Below, in pieces: positions 41,277-52,154 of a DNA stretch of 64,000 nucleotides. The notes beneath the pieces were generated by a model. It saw only the letters and a list, made by a program, of their open reading frames with translations. It had not been told where the DNA came from and searched no databases. Source of the stretch: Cheiracanthium punctorium (taxonomy: Eukaryota; Arthropoda; Arachnida; Araneae; Cheiracanthiidae); NCBI GenBank assembly GCA_038373885.1, contig JAWZYV010011610.1, positions 372,001 through 436,000 of the forward strand, read 5' to 3'. The position numbers were made by a program, and so were the translations under genes. How positions within the stretch are numbered: position 1 is the first letter of the stretch; every line of letters begins with the position of its first letter.

Positions 41277-42414
41277 TAATTCTGATAAAGTCGTCTATCG
41301 TTGCCTCATAAATTAAAATTGTTTTAATCTGAGTTATTGACATAAAGACAAGAATTCGGTAATATGATATACGCTAAGAGTTTGAAAGTGTTTTTTATCA
41401 GTCAGGAAAGTGAAAGTTCCTATAACGTTCTTGCCTGTGTGGAAGTAAAAGCTTTCTGCAGCTGAAGAAGGTTGGAGTCTTTGTACGAGCCGAAATGTTC
41501 GTACTATAGTCTTTTATATATGTGTGTGCTACAAATTTCCTTATTAATTTAAACCTTTAAACATCAGATTTTTTGAGTATTCTTATTGTATGCTATCTGT
41601 GCCTAAATTTCTAACCTTTCCCTCGACAGAAGACTGAATATTGATTCATTTAGTAGCTGGATTCCTTGACTACAGCCTTAAGCGTAAGTGTTTACGCAGT
41701 TAAAGTAAGATTACTGACAGAAAAATGCAAATTTTCTATTATAACAAAGTCCTTTATTTGTACGGCGTTGTATTTTACAGTGACGCCGAAGCACGGCAGG
41801 TTAAAACACTGTGGCGGCGAGTAGAATACATGCCGGCGGCAGCCTAGAACTCTTTATTTTCAAGAAAAAAAAGATTCTTTTGAAACTAGACTTGCGGTGG
41901 AGGAGAGGTACTTAAACTGCCAATGACAAGTCAAATTTCGGTTTTGACGAACTTACTTTAAAAATTTTCCAAGTGGGTTTGAGTAATTTTGCCAAGTCTA
42001 CCAGCAATAGAAAGGATATCATAGTTTTTATTTTTAAATTTTGAGAATAAGTTTATAAATTTACCAAACCTACCAGCTTTTGATCGAAGGAAAGAAAAAT
42101 ATCAAAATACATAAAGTCATACAAGTCTTTTAAGTATTTTTAAAATTCTTCAGAGGCAACCACAATTAGAAAATAGGAAGAACTAGAATGGAACAATGAA
42201 AACTGTTGTCTTTCCAATCGCTAATGCTTTTATAAGCCTCAATAATACATATATGCTTATATACTAATTTCATGCTGCTGGATATAGACTAAGTTTTTTA
42301 ATACACTTTAAGTAAAGTCTACCCATAGACCGTAATGTTCTGCATTGAAATATTTTTGCATGTTTTTGTAAATGAACAATTAATACTATATACATCATTT
42401 TCCAGGGTGTAGAG
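41277..42414. other. No gene; Penelope-like 3' motif at 41462-41500
   Basis: The sequence CTGAAGAAGG (41462), then GCCGAAATGTTCG (41490-41502), resembles the hammerhead-like motif common near ends of Penelope-like elements (CTGATGA...GAAA), with A in place of T in the first core block. Nothing coding is present. From about 42310 a diverged 173-bp repeat unit leads into the hAT element. Confidence 0.35.
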
Positions 42415-42654
42415 CAGGGGTGGCTAAATCGTGGTTTATGTGCTAAACTTGGCACATTGAATGATTTCAAGTGGTGCATGACATCTTCTGCCTACTTATT
42501 GTTTTTAGATGGATGAAAGACTTTAGAAATAATTTATTGCCCGAAAATATTTGATTTTTTCTAATTTATGATACTGCACCAAAGGAAGCATTTGTACACT
42601 CCAAAAATCGAGTCTTCTCTGATCCCTAACAAATATCCGGAAAATTAACCCTAG

Positions 42655-42820
42655 CAGCGGCGTAGCCAGAAATTTTTCATGAGGGGGGGGGGTTACGACT
42701 ACTGCAACTAATATATATGTATACATATGTGTGATAATGTAGTGAAGAATATACATTTTGTATGGCAAAAAATTTCTCATGTGGGGGTTATGACCCTCCC
42801 CCCCCCTTGTCTACACCCCT
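42655..42820. mobile_element. hAT-like MITE (GTGGCGTAGCCA type), nested
   Basis: It starts CAGCGGCGTAGCCAGAAATT and ends CTTGTCTACACCCCT. It is the same family as 17938-18101 and 54606-54770, sharing GAATATACATTTTGTATGGC. Only CTAG is shared at the immediate flanks, so the target duplication is not confirmed. Confidence 0.7.
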
Positions 42821-43298
42821 CTAGAATCCTTCCTTCGAACAACAATTTCAATTTTATGTTCACACGCATTGCTTAGCTATAGCTTTTGACATGGAGAGGT
42901 AGAATTATGGAGGTGGGGTCCCTCTTCTTACTATAAAGTTTGATTTACAGTAAATTTTACTATAAATATTTTGTAAAAAATTGCAATTATATTACAATTC
43001 TTCTTTGTAGTATATTTCCTTTATTGCTCATTAAATACCAGAGCTTATAACATTTATACTATTCCTTTTCATTTGATATAAAATTTTCATAATTTATACG
43101 AAATATGAACTTATGTTTACAGAATACTTTTTTGATATAAGGATACAAAAAGTGGACATTCGGCCAAAATTAGCATTTTTGCGTAGATTTAGGAGGTGTC
43201 CTGACCCCCTAACTCCCCCTTATATACGACCGTGTTTACACATTATCACTTTCCCTGCTCTAAACAAAAGCCCTATTCTTTTTTTCCTGCACCACCCG

Positions 43299-44094
43299 CA
43301 GGGCTCGATTAACCTCTGAAGTGAGGGGAAGCTCAATCTTGTTTCGCCCCCCCCCTCCCCCTTTTCGTTCGGGGAAAGTAAATTTTTTAATGATTTTCTT
43401 TGATAAATATATTTTATTCGTTGAAATGAAATTTCATTGATTTAATTAGGTCTAATGATTTCCTTTTATATAAATATTGTTATTTATTAATCCGAAGTTT
43501 TCCTTTGATAAAAATATTTTATTAATTTATCTTCATGATAGTTTAGTACATTGTAAGAAGATTTTACAGTATTTTTGAAATTACTTAAAAAAAAATAAAC
43601 TAAAAACATTACCTTACTGGAATATTAAACTTTATTTGTTTAGAAGTACTTTTCATTAGATATGTTTTCTTTTTTTTTTTTTCCTTCTCCAGAAATTCTT
43701 TGTTTGTTTTGATAACATTATAAAAATCAGCATGAAAGTTCAGAATTAATTTTGATATTTAGAAGATGTTAAACATTTTATACTGAAAATCTACCCCTTT
43801 CTGCCAACGAATTGTTCCCCATAACAGAAAAAAATCTCTAACTAGAGCAGATGTCTCAGGCAAAGACATCGCAAACTGAACCAATTTAGAAGTGTTGGGA
43901 TATGCAGACTTCTGATAAACCTTAAATATATCCTTCCACTTCTCTTCAACAAAAATCTTTACAATTAAAAAGATAATTTATGTACAAAATTTTGAAATCC
44001 TATTAAAGTTTTTCAGTCATTTTTGGGCCCCCCCCCCTTTCAAATTCAGAGGAGAAGCTCAAGCTTCCCGAGCCTTTTCGGTAATCAGGCCCTA
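43299..44094. mobile_element. Non-autonomous hAT element (796 bp), nested
   Basis: The ends CAGGGCTCGATTAACC and CGGTAATCAGGCCCTA are inverted copies, flanked by a perfect 8-bp duplication ACCACCCG (43291-43298 and 44095-44102). GAAGCTCAA/TTGAGCTTC-type subterminal repeats and C-rich runs lie inside both ends. The AT-rich interior is non-coding. Confidence 0.88.
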
Positions 44095-44787
44095 ACCACC
44101 CGTGAATGTAAGGAAGTAAAAATAGCGCTTCTGTTGCATGGCGCATGATATGCAAACGGTTGGCCACCCCTGTTGTGCAATGTATTACATATATATATAT
44201 GAATAGAAAATGCAAATCTCTTGGCAATCTATGAATTTTTACGGAAATTAGAGCAGATAAAAACAGACAGACAAAACAAATAGCACTTTCCAATTTCGTT
44301 TCGATGTGTTATCAAGACGGTGAGCGTAATATCTTAAAGTGCCCGTTTTCAAATGCACACCTACAGATCGATTTACTTTCCGCAAAGATAAATCGAATAG
44401 TTGAATGAACTGATGCGTCATAACAAGTTTTCGATATCATTCTTATGGCTTCGTATATCATTGCAGAGCCGACATCATTCGACAAATTAAAAAACAGCAT
44501 TAACCAGTCTGCTTAGTTCTTTGAATTGATGAGCAGCTGTTGGGCACGCATGAATCACTTATCTGATTACAAAGGGTTAAACTCAATCAGTGGCTTAGGA
44601 AATTAGAGTTATTGCCGTATTGTTCTAATCACGTGATTGCGGACTAAGAAATACAGTAAAATGCTAAACACGCTTTAATAGGATTTTACCAACACTACGA
44701 GCAACGTTCCCATTACATAAAAATATTTAACCTTGCTTTTATTTTATATCTGCACTTATTCTCTTCCTTTTTGGTAATTTTAATTTA

Positions 44788-45828
44788 CTAGCCGTCTCCG
44801 GCAACCAGCTGGTTCGCCATCTTAATTAAACTTGTTCTGAGAAAATCTTGTTTCTCACTGGCTTCCTTGGCTCTGAAATCTCTCAGATTCTGATTGGAAT
44901 TTAAAATTAAGATGTTTACAAACAGGGGCGGCCCTAGGGTAAGTGGCTACCCCCTGCTAACGCAAAAAAGACGCCCCCTTTTATGTTCTACTTAGTTTTT
45001 GAGTTCGAAATGACGCTCCTTCGAAGCCGGCGCCCCGATGAGATGCTTACCTTGCTTATCGTGTCGGGCAGCCCCTGATTACAAAAATAAGATGGTTTTA
45101 TGATAAATATCTACAAAAATTCAAATCATTTTCGTCCTATATTAATTCTGATGAGCTTCTAGATATATCGTCCGTTATCAAAAAACGGAAAGGGAGGAGA
45201 AAAAAATGTAAGAAAATCTGAAACACTTTCAAATTTTAAATACGCACTAAAAAGCTATATATTAAAAGCGTATCATAATCCATGCGTCTTCCCTATTTTC
45301 TTTCCTTATTAAGTTGGAAAGTGTAGCATCATTCATGAGTGTGATTAAACAAAATTAAAATTGATATGTCTAACATCCTTTTTCTGGATATATGACAATA
45401 GAAATGAAATGGGGAAAAGATGCACAGAAAATGCACAATTCGAACTGAATGAAAGTTTCAAAAACTTATCTTTTGTTGGATTTTTGTGCATGTATTTCGG
45501 ATTTGTGTGCTTGGCCTGAAGTTCACTTATAAATCCCCGTCAGAAGTAAAAACTTATTCAGATGTATTCTTTATACGGGTGTATCAGACGATAAAATGAT
45601 TTTATTTATTAAAAACTGCGTATTCTATAAGTTTGATAAAAGATAGTTTTTTTTTGGTATATTATAGGAACAATGTTTTTTTTTTTCGCCCGAAAAAAAG
45701 TAGCCTGTTTGTTAATCCAGAACTTTAACTGTCTTTATTCCAAACTTCCTCCAAATCCGTCAAACTGTTTCAGCGTGAAAGAGTAAAAAATATACATACA
45801 AACATTGACATTTATAATATTAGTAGGA
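44788..45828 (-). mobile_element. Non-autonomous Helitron (1041 bp)
   Basis: On the minus strand it begins TCCTACTAATATTATAAATG and ends with a GCCG-GAGA-CGGC hairpin running into CTAG. It is inserted between A and T. These are the defining Helitron termini, and this start sequence is widespread in arthropod Helitrons. It has no Rep/helicase frame. A hAT MITE (44923-45077) is nested near its 3' end. Confidence 0.75.
44923..45077. mobile_element. hAT MITE (CAGGGGCGGCCCTAGGG type), copy 1
   Basis: It starts CAGGGGCGGCCCTAGGGT and ends GTGTCGGGCAGCCCCTG. The flanks TTTACAAA and ATTACAAA match at 7 of 8 positions. Related copies at 49122-49286 and 50034-50190 share GAGTTCGAAAT and the GGCGCCCCGATG segment or its near variants. 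Confidence 0.82.
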
Positions 45829-45982
45829 TTTATTAATTATCCCCATTATTTTCCTCCGTTTCTACACAGTTTGGCTTTCTCACATTTTTTCCCCCTGCAA
45901 TATTTTTTCCTTCTAAGTTTCATTTACCTTTATATTTGATTACTTACTTGTGAGTCGACGAATGCTTTGCCGGTGTAGACAG

Positions 45983-46374
45983 TAGAGATGAGACGGGCTC
46001 AGCCCGAGCCCGAAAGCCCGAGCCCGAGCCCGGGCCCGACTAGGGCTCGGGCTCTGTAATTAACGATTGCGTTCGGGCTCGGGCTCATGAAAAATTTCTC
46101 CTTTGTTGAACATACTCCTTGAAACAGATTTTAAAAAGTGATTCATGGGATAAATAGACGTACTTATTTCAAAAAATAGCCGCACGGGGAACTAGAAGGT
46201 GTGTGAAGCTCCAAAAATTATTGTATCCTATTAATGAAGTAGTTAATTTTATTTGTCTTTAGCTGAAATTTCGGGCTCGGGCTCCAACTTTAATAATATT
46301 GCTCGGGCTCGGGCGGGCTCGGATTAAAAGTCTTCGGGCTCGGGCTTCAAAAAATGAGCCCGAACTCATCTCTA
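45983..46374. mobile_element. hAT MITE with GAGCCC/GGGCTC hexamer arrays, copy 2
   Basis: The ends TAGAGATGAG and CTCATCTCTA are identical to those at 2585-3145, and the hexamer arrays are conserved. It is 392 bp against 561 bp, lacking part of the interior. The left flank GTAGACAG and right flank GTATTAGACAG fit an 8-bp duplication with three extra bases on the right. Confidence 0.82.
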
Positions 46375-46935
46375 GTATTAGACAGCACTACACCAGCATT
46401 TCTTGAAACATGCACGAGCTATTAGTTAGGCGTGCTTTATTTATATAACACTGTAATGTGACACGAAAAGAGTGGCTTGTCACTCCTAAAAAGTAAAATA
46501 GTAGATAAAGAATACAATCTTTAAAAGGTGTGAGTATATCGATCAGAATAAAAAGTGCCGCTTTCCAACTAAATTAGAGTCAATATTCACTTTATTAGGA
46601 TGTAGATTTCCAATTTTTACTTTCCGAACATGTACCATGTAAGGAAAAGTGGAGTCACTCCAGATTTTTAATTTATCGCAGCGATTTCGTAATTGGATAA
46701 AGAATGAATACTCACTCCCCAAGAGGTTAGACGATCTGCAATTTTATTTTATTCGTTTTAGAGTAAATGTTATTTACTTTTCATTTTGCACAGTACCATC
46801 ATTTTTTACTGTTTTTTAAATGTTTTTTTTTAAATAAAAGTAATATTTATATTCGTTTTAAATAAAATGAAAATGCATTTATCATTTTATTATTATTCCA
46901 GTAGCTATTCAACACCAATATTTTCAAACAAAGTG
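46375..46935. other. No recognisable gene
   Basis: AT-rich sequence with no repeat ends or motifs identified. Confidence 0.5.
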
Positions 46936-46943
46936 TATCGTTC

Positions 46944-47100
46944 CATGGGCGCCGGCAGCATAGGGCAAGGGGGGGGCAATCCCCCCCCCTGGATTTTTGT
47001 AAGCAGTGCTTTCCATTGCTTTTTTGCTCTTTCCAACATGGTAAACATACTTAAAGTAGTCTTTGCCCCCCCCCTGGGAAAAATTCTGCCGGCGCCCATG
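46944..47100. mobile_element. hAT MITE (CATGGGCGCCGGCAG type), copy 2
   Basis: Perfect inverted ends CATGGGCGCCGGCAG and CTGCCGGCGCCCATG are flanked by a perfect 8-bp duplication TATCGTTC (46936-46943 and 47101-47108). It is 157 bp and is the reverse complement of the core of 20455-20651, without the tandem triplication. Confidence 0.93.
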
Positions 47101-47108
47101 TATCGTTC

Positions 47109-48896
47109 TCAAAGATCCATTGGCGTAAATTGGCATGTAACATGACGGGGGTAAAATGTTTCCTATTGTAGAAAATACCACTTTCGATCAGGTGATATCC
47201 AAATTTTATTGAATTTTAAGGGGGGGGGCAATTGTTCCCTCTTGCTCTTAGTGATTTTTACCTATTCAAATCTGTAACTTGGCAACACCAACTTCGCGAA
47301 ATTGTGCACTTTCTGCAATTTTTGGTGGCAGGGACGGCTTGGGGGTCCCGAGGTAGCAAGTGGATATGGGAGCATCCTTTATCTGCCCCTCACCTCTAAC
47401 TCCTATTTAGTATAATCCTGTTTTTTTTTTTTTTTTTTTGAAACAGCGGTTTTTTTTTTTTGTTAAGTGAAAAAAGGGGGCATTTAATACAGACAATAGA
47501 CAACTTGGGGCAGACAATGCACGCCTTGACTTTACAAATCGAATTTAATATAAAGTGTACACAAAATTACAATGTTACTGTTATAAAATCAAATATCTGA
47601 CGAATTCTTTATTATTGTGGACCAGTGTGCAATGGCGTACGAAGCATTGGTCTACTAAGGCAAAAGAAAGACAGATATAATTAAATAATAATAATTGCAC
47701 GGAAGACTTACATAAAGAAAAACACGTAAATAAAGAACTGAAACAAGTATTAATTGAAATAATAACAGAGCTCGAACGAGAAAGATGAACCATGCCAAAC
47801 ACATCGATTAGCAACATTCTTGCGCCAAATTTGGTGATGTATGGTCGTCAAATGAGGCGAGATTTTAGGGATGATCTGAAATCAGCTGTGTATCACTGTA
47901 ATTTTGAGAGAACCTGTAAAAGAACTTTAAATGTTATCCACATCCTTTAACTGAAGAGAAAACAGGTATATTCCTTTACGTACTTACTATGCATAAATTT
48001 CGCAGTAATCGGTCATATTTACTGTAGTTACAGCAAAGACGGACGGATAAATAGACAAACCAAATGTTTAAACAAATAAGTTTGAAAATATTTTTAATTC
48101 GGCTTTGTACAAAAGAGCCCCATGTTCTGGAGGGGGGGGGGGAATCTTGGAGCTCTGACCCAGTGGTAGCTACAAATATATCTGGTAACTTGTATCATTG
48201 TCTGGAAATCATAATATTGTAGCTAATTTTTTATTAATAATTTTAACGACATGTAGTTTGTGGAATATATTGGTTTACTATGTGGTGTGACTTTGGTTTT
48301 AAAAAATTCACTTCAATGATTTCGTGATCACATTTTTTCGTCTTTTGTCTTCTGACCAGTCACTAAGCACTTTTTTAAATTTCAGCCATCACCAACAATA
48401 ATTATGGATCATGTTTGCAAATAAAAATTTACACTCAATTTATTTATTTATTTATTTGCTCAACGAATGTGTGGAATTTGAATTGTTAAGTTGCTGCAAA
48501 AGATGCCAGATTTTTTTAAAACTTAAAATATTTTTAAAAGCAGCGTTATCCTGCATTTGACAGTGACCTTTTTTTTGGATCCAATGCAAAAGCTTATGAA
48601 AAGATAGTCCAAAAGCAAACTAATGAACTTTTCATCCATGATAATTAATAAAAATTCAGTTTTTGGTGAACACTTTGTTTATTTTTAATACATGGTATTT
48701 TTTTAACTGACACAGGACTTTCAAAATAAAAAGGTACTTTCAAATTTTATTTAGTTAAAAGTGTTAAGTATTGACTTTTACGCATTCAAGGCGTACATAC
48801 ACAATGTACGCGATACACATGACGCACACGCGATACACCTGATTCATACATTGATCGCACATTGACAAATATTCTTGAACTATAAACAAATACATG
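47109..48896. other. No gene; old repeat fragments
   Basis: Around 47338 a segment CAGGGACGGCTTGGGGGTCC looks like one hAT terminus without a partner. Around 47823 there is one diverged 86-bp satellite unit (CGCCAAATTTGGTGATG) followed by a diverged 173-bp unit. The remainder is AT-rich. Confidence 0.45.
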
Positions 48897-48898
48897 CA

Positions 48899-49573
48899 CA
48901 GGGTGCCTCAAAAGGTCGTAGCCAAACTTAACATGCTGCTGTCTAACGTATCATGATAAGCAAGATTTACACAGGTACTCATGCCTGGAAATGCAAACAG
49001 CGACAGCTAGAGGGCGATGCTCGCATCGCAGACATATGAAAGCGTGGTCATTTCTGTTTAGGACATTGCCGGAGATGGATAAATTGGCTTATTAACTCAG
49101 AATCGGCCGATATGCATTACGCAGGAGCGACCCTAGGGTACGTGGCGTCCCCTGCAAACGTAAAAAAGGCACCCTTTTTGATTCTCCATATCAAGTTTTT
49201 CTTTCAGTTTTAGAGTGCGAAATGGCGCCCTTTCGAAGATGGCACCCCGATGCGATACTTAACTAGCTTACCGTGTCGGGCCCTTGTATGTCTGCGAACA
49301 TTACGCTCAAGGTACATCCGTACCGCCGCTCGTCCACTCTCCTATCCACGGCACCGTACACGTAATGCATAGCGGCCCGTTTTGAGTTAGTAAATCGATT
49401 GATTTATCTCTAAAGTCCTCGCCTAAATTGATCACGCTCCCATAAGCCTGCGGATATCGCCCTATAGCGGTCGCGGTTTGCATTTTCGGACACCAGCTCC
49501 TGTGCAAATCTTGTTTGTCATGGCATTAGTGACGGGCAGGTTAAATTCGGCAACGACCTTTTGAGAAACCCTG
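48899..49573. mobile_element. Long-TIR foldback element of CAGGGTG type
   Basis: The ends CAGGGTGCCTCAAAAGGTCG and CGACCTTTTGAGAAACCCTG are inverted copies. The inverted repeat resumes further in, for example CCGATATGCATTACG at 49107-49121 against CGTAATGCATAGCGG at 49359-49373. CA lies on both sides. The centre holds a hAT MITE. The terminus type and short flanks suggest Tc1/mariner affinity, but no transposase is present. Confidence 0.6.
49122..49286. mobile_element. hAT MITE (CAGGGGCGGCCCTAGGG type), copy 2, nested
   Basis: It starts CAGGAGCGACCCTAGGGT and ends GTGTCGGGCCCTTG. Similarity to copy 1 extends throughout. The immediate flanks GCATTACG and TATGTCTG do not match, although CATTACG recurs 12 bp past the right end, so the right boundary may be altered. 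Confidence 0.65.
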
Positions 49574-49575
49574 CA

Positions 49576-50025
49576 TATTTCTTACTGTTTTACTTATTAT
49601 TTAATCCGTTCAGTTTTCTGACATTAAGTGAAGAGAAGTAACAAAACTTCCACTATTCTTGTAACGGAAAAGACTGTCCTTCTCTGACTGATGTTGCTTC
49701 CCAAACTGATTCTTTGAATGCCCTTTCGGAACCCAGCGATTGCGCAGAGACTTTCTAATGAGAGAGAACATAATAACCATGGATTCAATATTAATAATGA
49801 TCTATATCGGGAAAGGTTGAAAAAAAGAAAGAAAGAAAGTGCGATCCATCTCTGCTTCGTCCTGCTTTCCGACCCTCTCCTGAAACGTTTCTGAATCCGC
49901 CACCAAGGGCGGTTCCAGTGAGGAGGCCATGGGGACTATGTCCCCCTCCGAAATTTTGCTTTTCAACTTTAGATTCGCATACTTCACGATTTCACGCTTT
50001 GAATTTGCCTTTTGAACAATGCATA
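49576..50025. other. No recognisable gene
   Basis: Mixed-composition sequence. No paired ends or coding motif were found. Confidence 0.45.
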
Positions 50026-50033
50026 GACCTATC

Positions 50034-50190
50034 CAGGGCTAACCCGACACATTAAGCAAGGTAATTATAGCATCGGGGCGTCGTCTTCGAAGGGGCGAAA
50101 TTTCGAACTCAAAAGCTTGAAAAAAGTGTAAAAGGGGGCGCCTTTTTTAAGTTCGCAGGGAGGCGCCACGTATCCCAGGGCCGCCCCCTG
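50034..50190. mobile_element. hAT MITE (CAGGGGCGGCCCTAGGG type), copy 3
   Basis: Reverse orientation relative to copy 1. It starts CAGGGCTAACCCGACAC and ends CCCAGGGCCGCCCCCTG. The interior shares GCATCGGGGCG and AAATTTCGAACTCAAAAG with copy 1. The flanks agree only partly (GACCTATC and ATCTATTT). Confidence 0.72.
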
Positions 50191-50198
50191 ATCTATTT

Positions 50199-51084
50199 GA
50201 AAAGTTCAACGGCCTCCTCCGAAAATTCAGTCTGGAGCTGACCTTGTCTGGCACAGTATTTCAATAACATACTGTATATTTTCTAGAAAATCGACGATAA
50301 CTAGAGCAATTAACGCACGGACAGATAGAAAAACTATATCATAAACACATTTCAACTTCGTTGCGTGGAATGTACAACGAAATCTGATCTTCTCTATGTA
50401 CATCTCGATGCTTAGATAAAACGGATACTTCTGTGTGCTGTTTTTTTTTTTTTTTTTCGAAAAAGAAAAAGGACGTACAATTGTTCACTTGCGCTACCTA
50501 ACAGTAACACAAATGAACGAACGCGCCCTGCTACCGCTCGGGAAGGCATACGATCCACTGAGTGATTGGCCTCTCAACAACAAAGTTGCATCGGCTAATG
50601 GAAAACAATCGAAAGGTGACCTTGAAAAATGTTCGGGAATCTCTGGGCGGTGGCTATTCCATTTTCCCCCTCTCTCTTTTGTTTTCCTACATTGCTGTGA
50701 ACTTCGTTTTCTCTTCTTTTGCCCCTACACAGATACACCTTAAATCAATTATCTGTTTTTGATTTGTGTTACCCGAGTCTCTCCCAAACGCGCACGCGAA
50801 TTTCACTCTTTTTTTTTTTCTTTTTACCAAGCTCTTCTAGTCATGGGTGTAACTGGATGGAATTTTTGATGTTTCTTACAGATTTAGAGTGGTATTTCTA
50901 TGGGGGGGTAATGTTCCCCCCATAGGTAAAATCTCAGGTTTGCAAATCTACTCTAACTCAGGAAATATTAATTTTTCTAGAGGGAGCAAAGCAAAAAAAT
51001 GCCTTCTTGTCCATAAAAAGTGCTGCAACTGGAGATTATGCAACTCGGGACAAACCTTAATGTTGGAGTCTCCTTCTTTGAAAC
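50199..51084. other. No recognisable gene
   Basis: Contains a 17-bp T run near 50440 and a base-balanced block (50500-50720) with overlapping short open frames in several phases. None carries a recognisable domain. Confidence 0.4.
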
Positions 51085-51090
51085 CATAAC

Positions 51091-51235
51091 CAGAGACGGA
51101 TTAATGTAATTTGGTGAGTGAGGGCGGCTAGTTGAAATTTATGTTCATTTTATGGAAGTAAAATAGGATCTCTTGCATTTTTATTCAATTTTATTTTTCT
51201 CGGGGGGGGGGTCGCCCCCCTCCGCCCTCCCCCCT
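51091..51235. mobile_element. hAT-like MITE fragment
   Basis: It begins CAGAGACGGATTAATG and shares TTTATGGAAGTAAAATAGGA with 9370-9400. G- and C-rich runs (CGGGGGGGGGGTCGCCCCCC) follow. It abuts the TTAA element at 51240, and no complete right end is visible. Confidence 0.45.
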
Positions 51236-51239
51236 TTAA

Positions 51240-51741
51240 CACTTTGAGGCGTAACCCTTTCCCAATGCTGAAAAAAGGGCAGCCGTTGATATCGCTCAAC
51301 TTAACTACCAGCAAGATGGCGGACGATCGAAACGTTCATCGCGTGCTAAAGATCTAGAGACCCTTTTTTGACGACAGCTGGCTGTGCGGCACAGAGTTTT
51401 TATTTGCCAGGAGAGGACTGCTCGTGTCACTGGATGTGTCGCTTAAATCTACATATACGTCCTTCCCGGAATTTCCCGCCACAGTTTGGAACCTCATCAG
51501 AAGGTGGGGGGACTTCTGAATATTGGCACCCCTCGGAAACTGCTAGCGACCGCCGAGAGGACTTTCGGAACCACGGATTTAGCGTGCACGTACACCGCAT
51601 GTACACCGAGGTCTTTAGTGGTACTCCGATATCGAACCCACAACCTTCCGGTTGCGTGTCCCACGCCTTAACCACTGGGCTACCACGGCCCAAACGTCAG
51701 AGTTTGGTGTTCTCAGAGCGGGAACACTGTGCGTTAAAGGG
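51240..51741 (+). mobile_element. piggyBac-like MITE, TTAA family 1, copy interrupted by a SINE
   Basis: TTAA flanks lie at 51236-51239 and 51742-51745. The left end CACTTTGAGGCGTAACCC and the right end GTGCGTTAAAGGG are family termini. The body has CGGACGATCGAAACGTTC and AGAGTTTGGTGTTCTCAGAG. Between about 51392 and 51692 a SINE replaces the family's middle section. Confidence 0.75.
51392..51692 (-). mobile_element. tRNA-derived SINE
   Basis: On the minus strand the head reads GTGGTAGCCCAGTGGTTAAG, with a Pol III A box TAGCCCAGTGG, and about 35 nt later GTGGGTTCGATATC, a B box. A body of about 220 bp follows with no open frame of meaning. The tail CTGGCAAATAAA lies next to the MITE sequence. 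The two-box spacing matches a tRNA head, but the cloverleaf is not maintained downstream, so it is a SINE and not a tRNA gene. Confidence 0.75.
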
Positions 51742-51745
51742 TTAA

Positions 51746-52116
51746 TCCGCCAGTGACCATATCTGAAATGCAAATGGCGCCTCCTCAGCACTGCGCCCGG
51801 GGGTACGTGCGTCGTTCGTCCCCCCCCCCCAGTTGCTGTCCGGATTTGACTTTTGTGAAAGAGACATACAGCCAGAAAGATATCTGATTGAGGGGGCGAG
51901 GATGGGCAAAAGTTGAAAAACGTATAATTTTTTAAAAGAAATTTTGATTGTTACCCTCTGCACAGTTTGGCGAATATGAAATATAACAGAAGAAAAAAAA
52001 AGAAATAGGAGTACTTAAAGTTACGTATCAAAAACGAAAGGAAAACTACGAAAGGCACTAACTAATAATATTCAAAAATCCAATTCTCAAAGTGTATCTA
52101 CATTAACTGGGAAAGG

Positions 52117-52154
<38 letters not shown>

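Larger units (their letters stand above)
42415..44172. mobile_element. hAT element carrying two nested elements
   Basis: The outer ends CAGGGGTGGCTAAATCG and CGGTTGGCCACCCCTG are of the classic hAT type CAGGGGTGGCCAAxC. The flanks GTGTAGAG and TTGTGCAA agree poorly, consistent with age. Without the two nested elements, about 790 bp remain, with no transposase frame visible. Confidence 0.65.

Noticed and set aside
51610..51692. Possible tRNA gene on the minus strand (A and B boxes)
   Set aside because: The boxes are present but the acceptor stem and cloverleaf are not, and a 220-bp non-coding body follows, so it is a SINE head.
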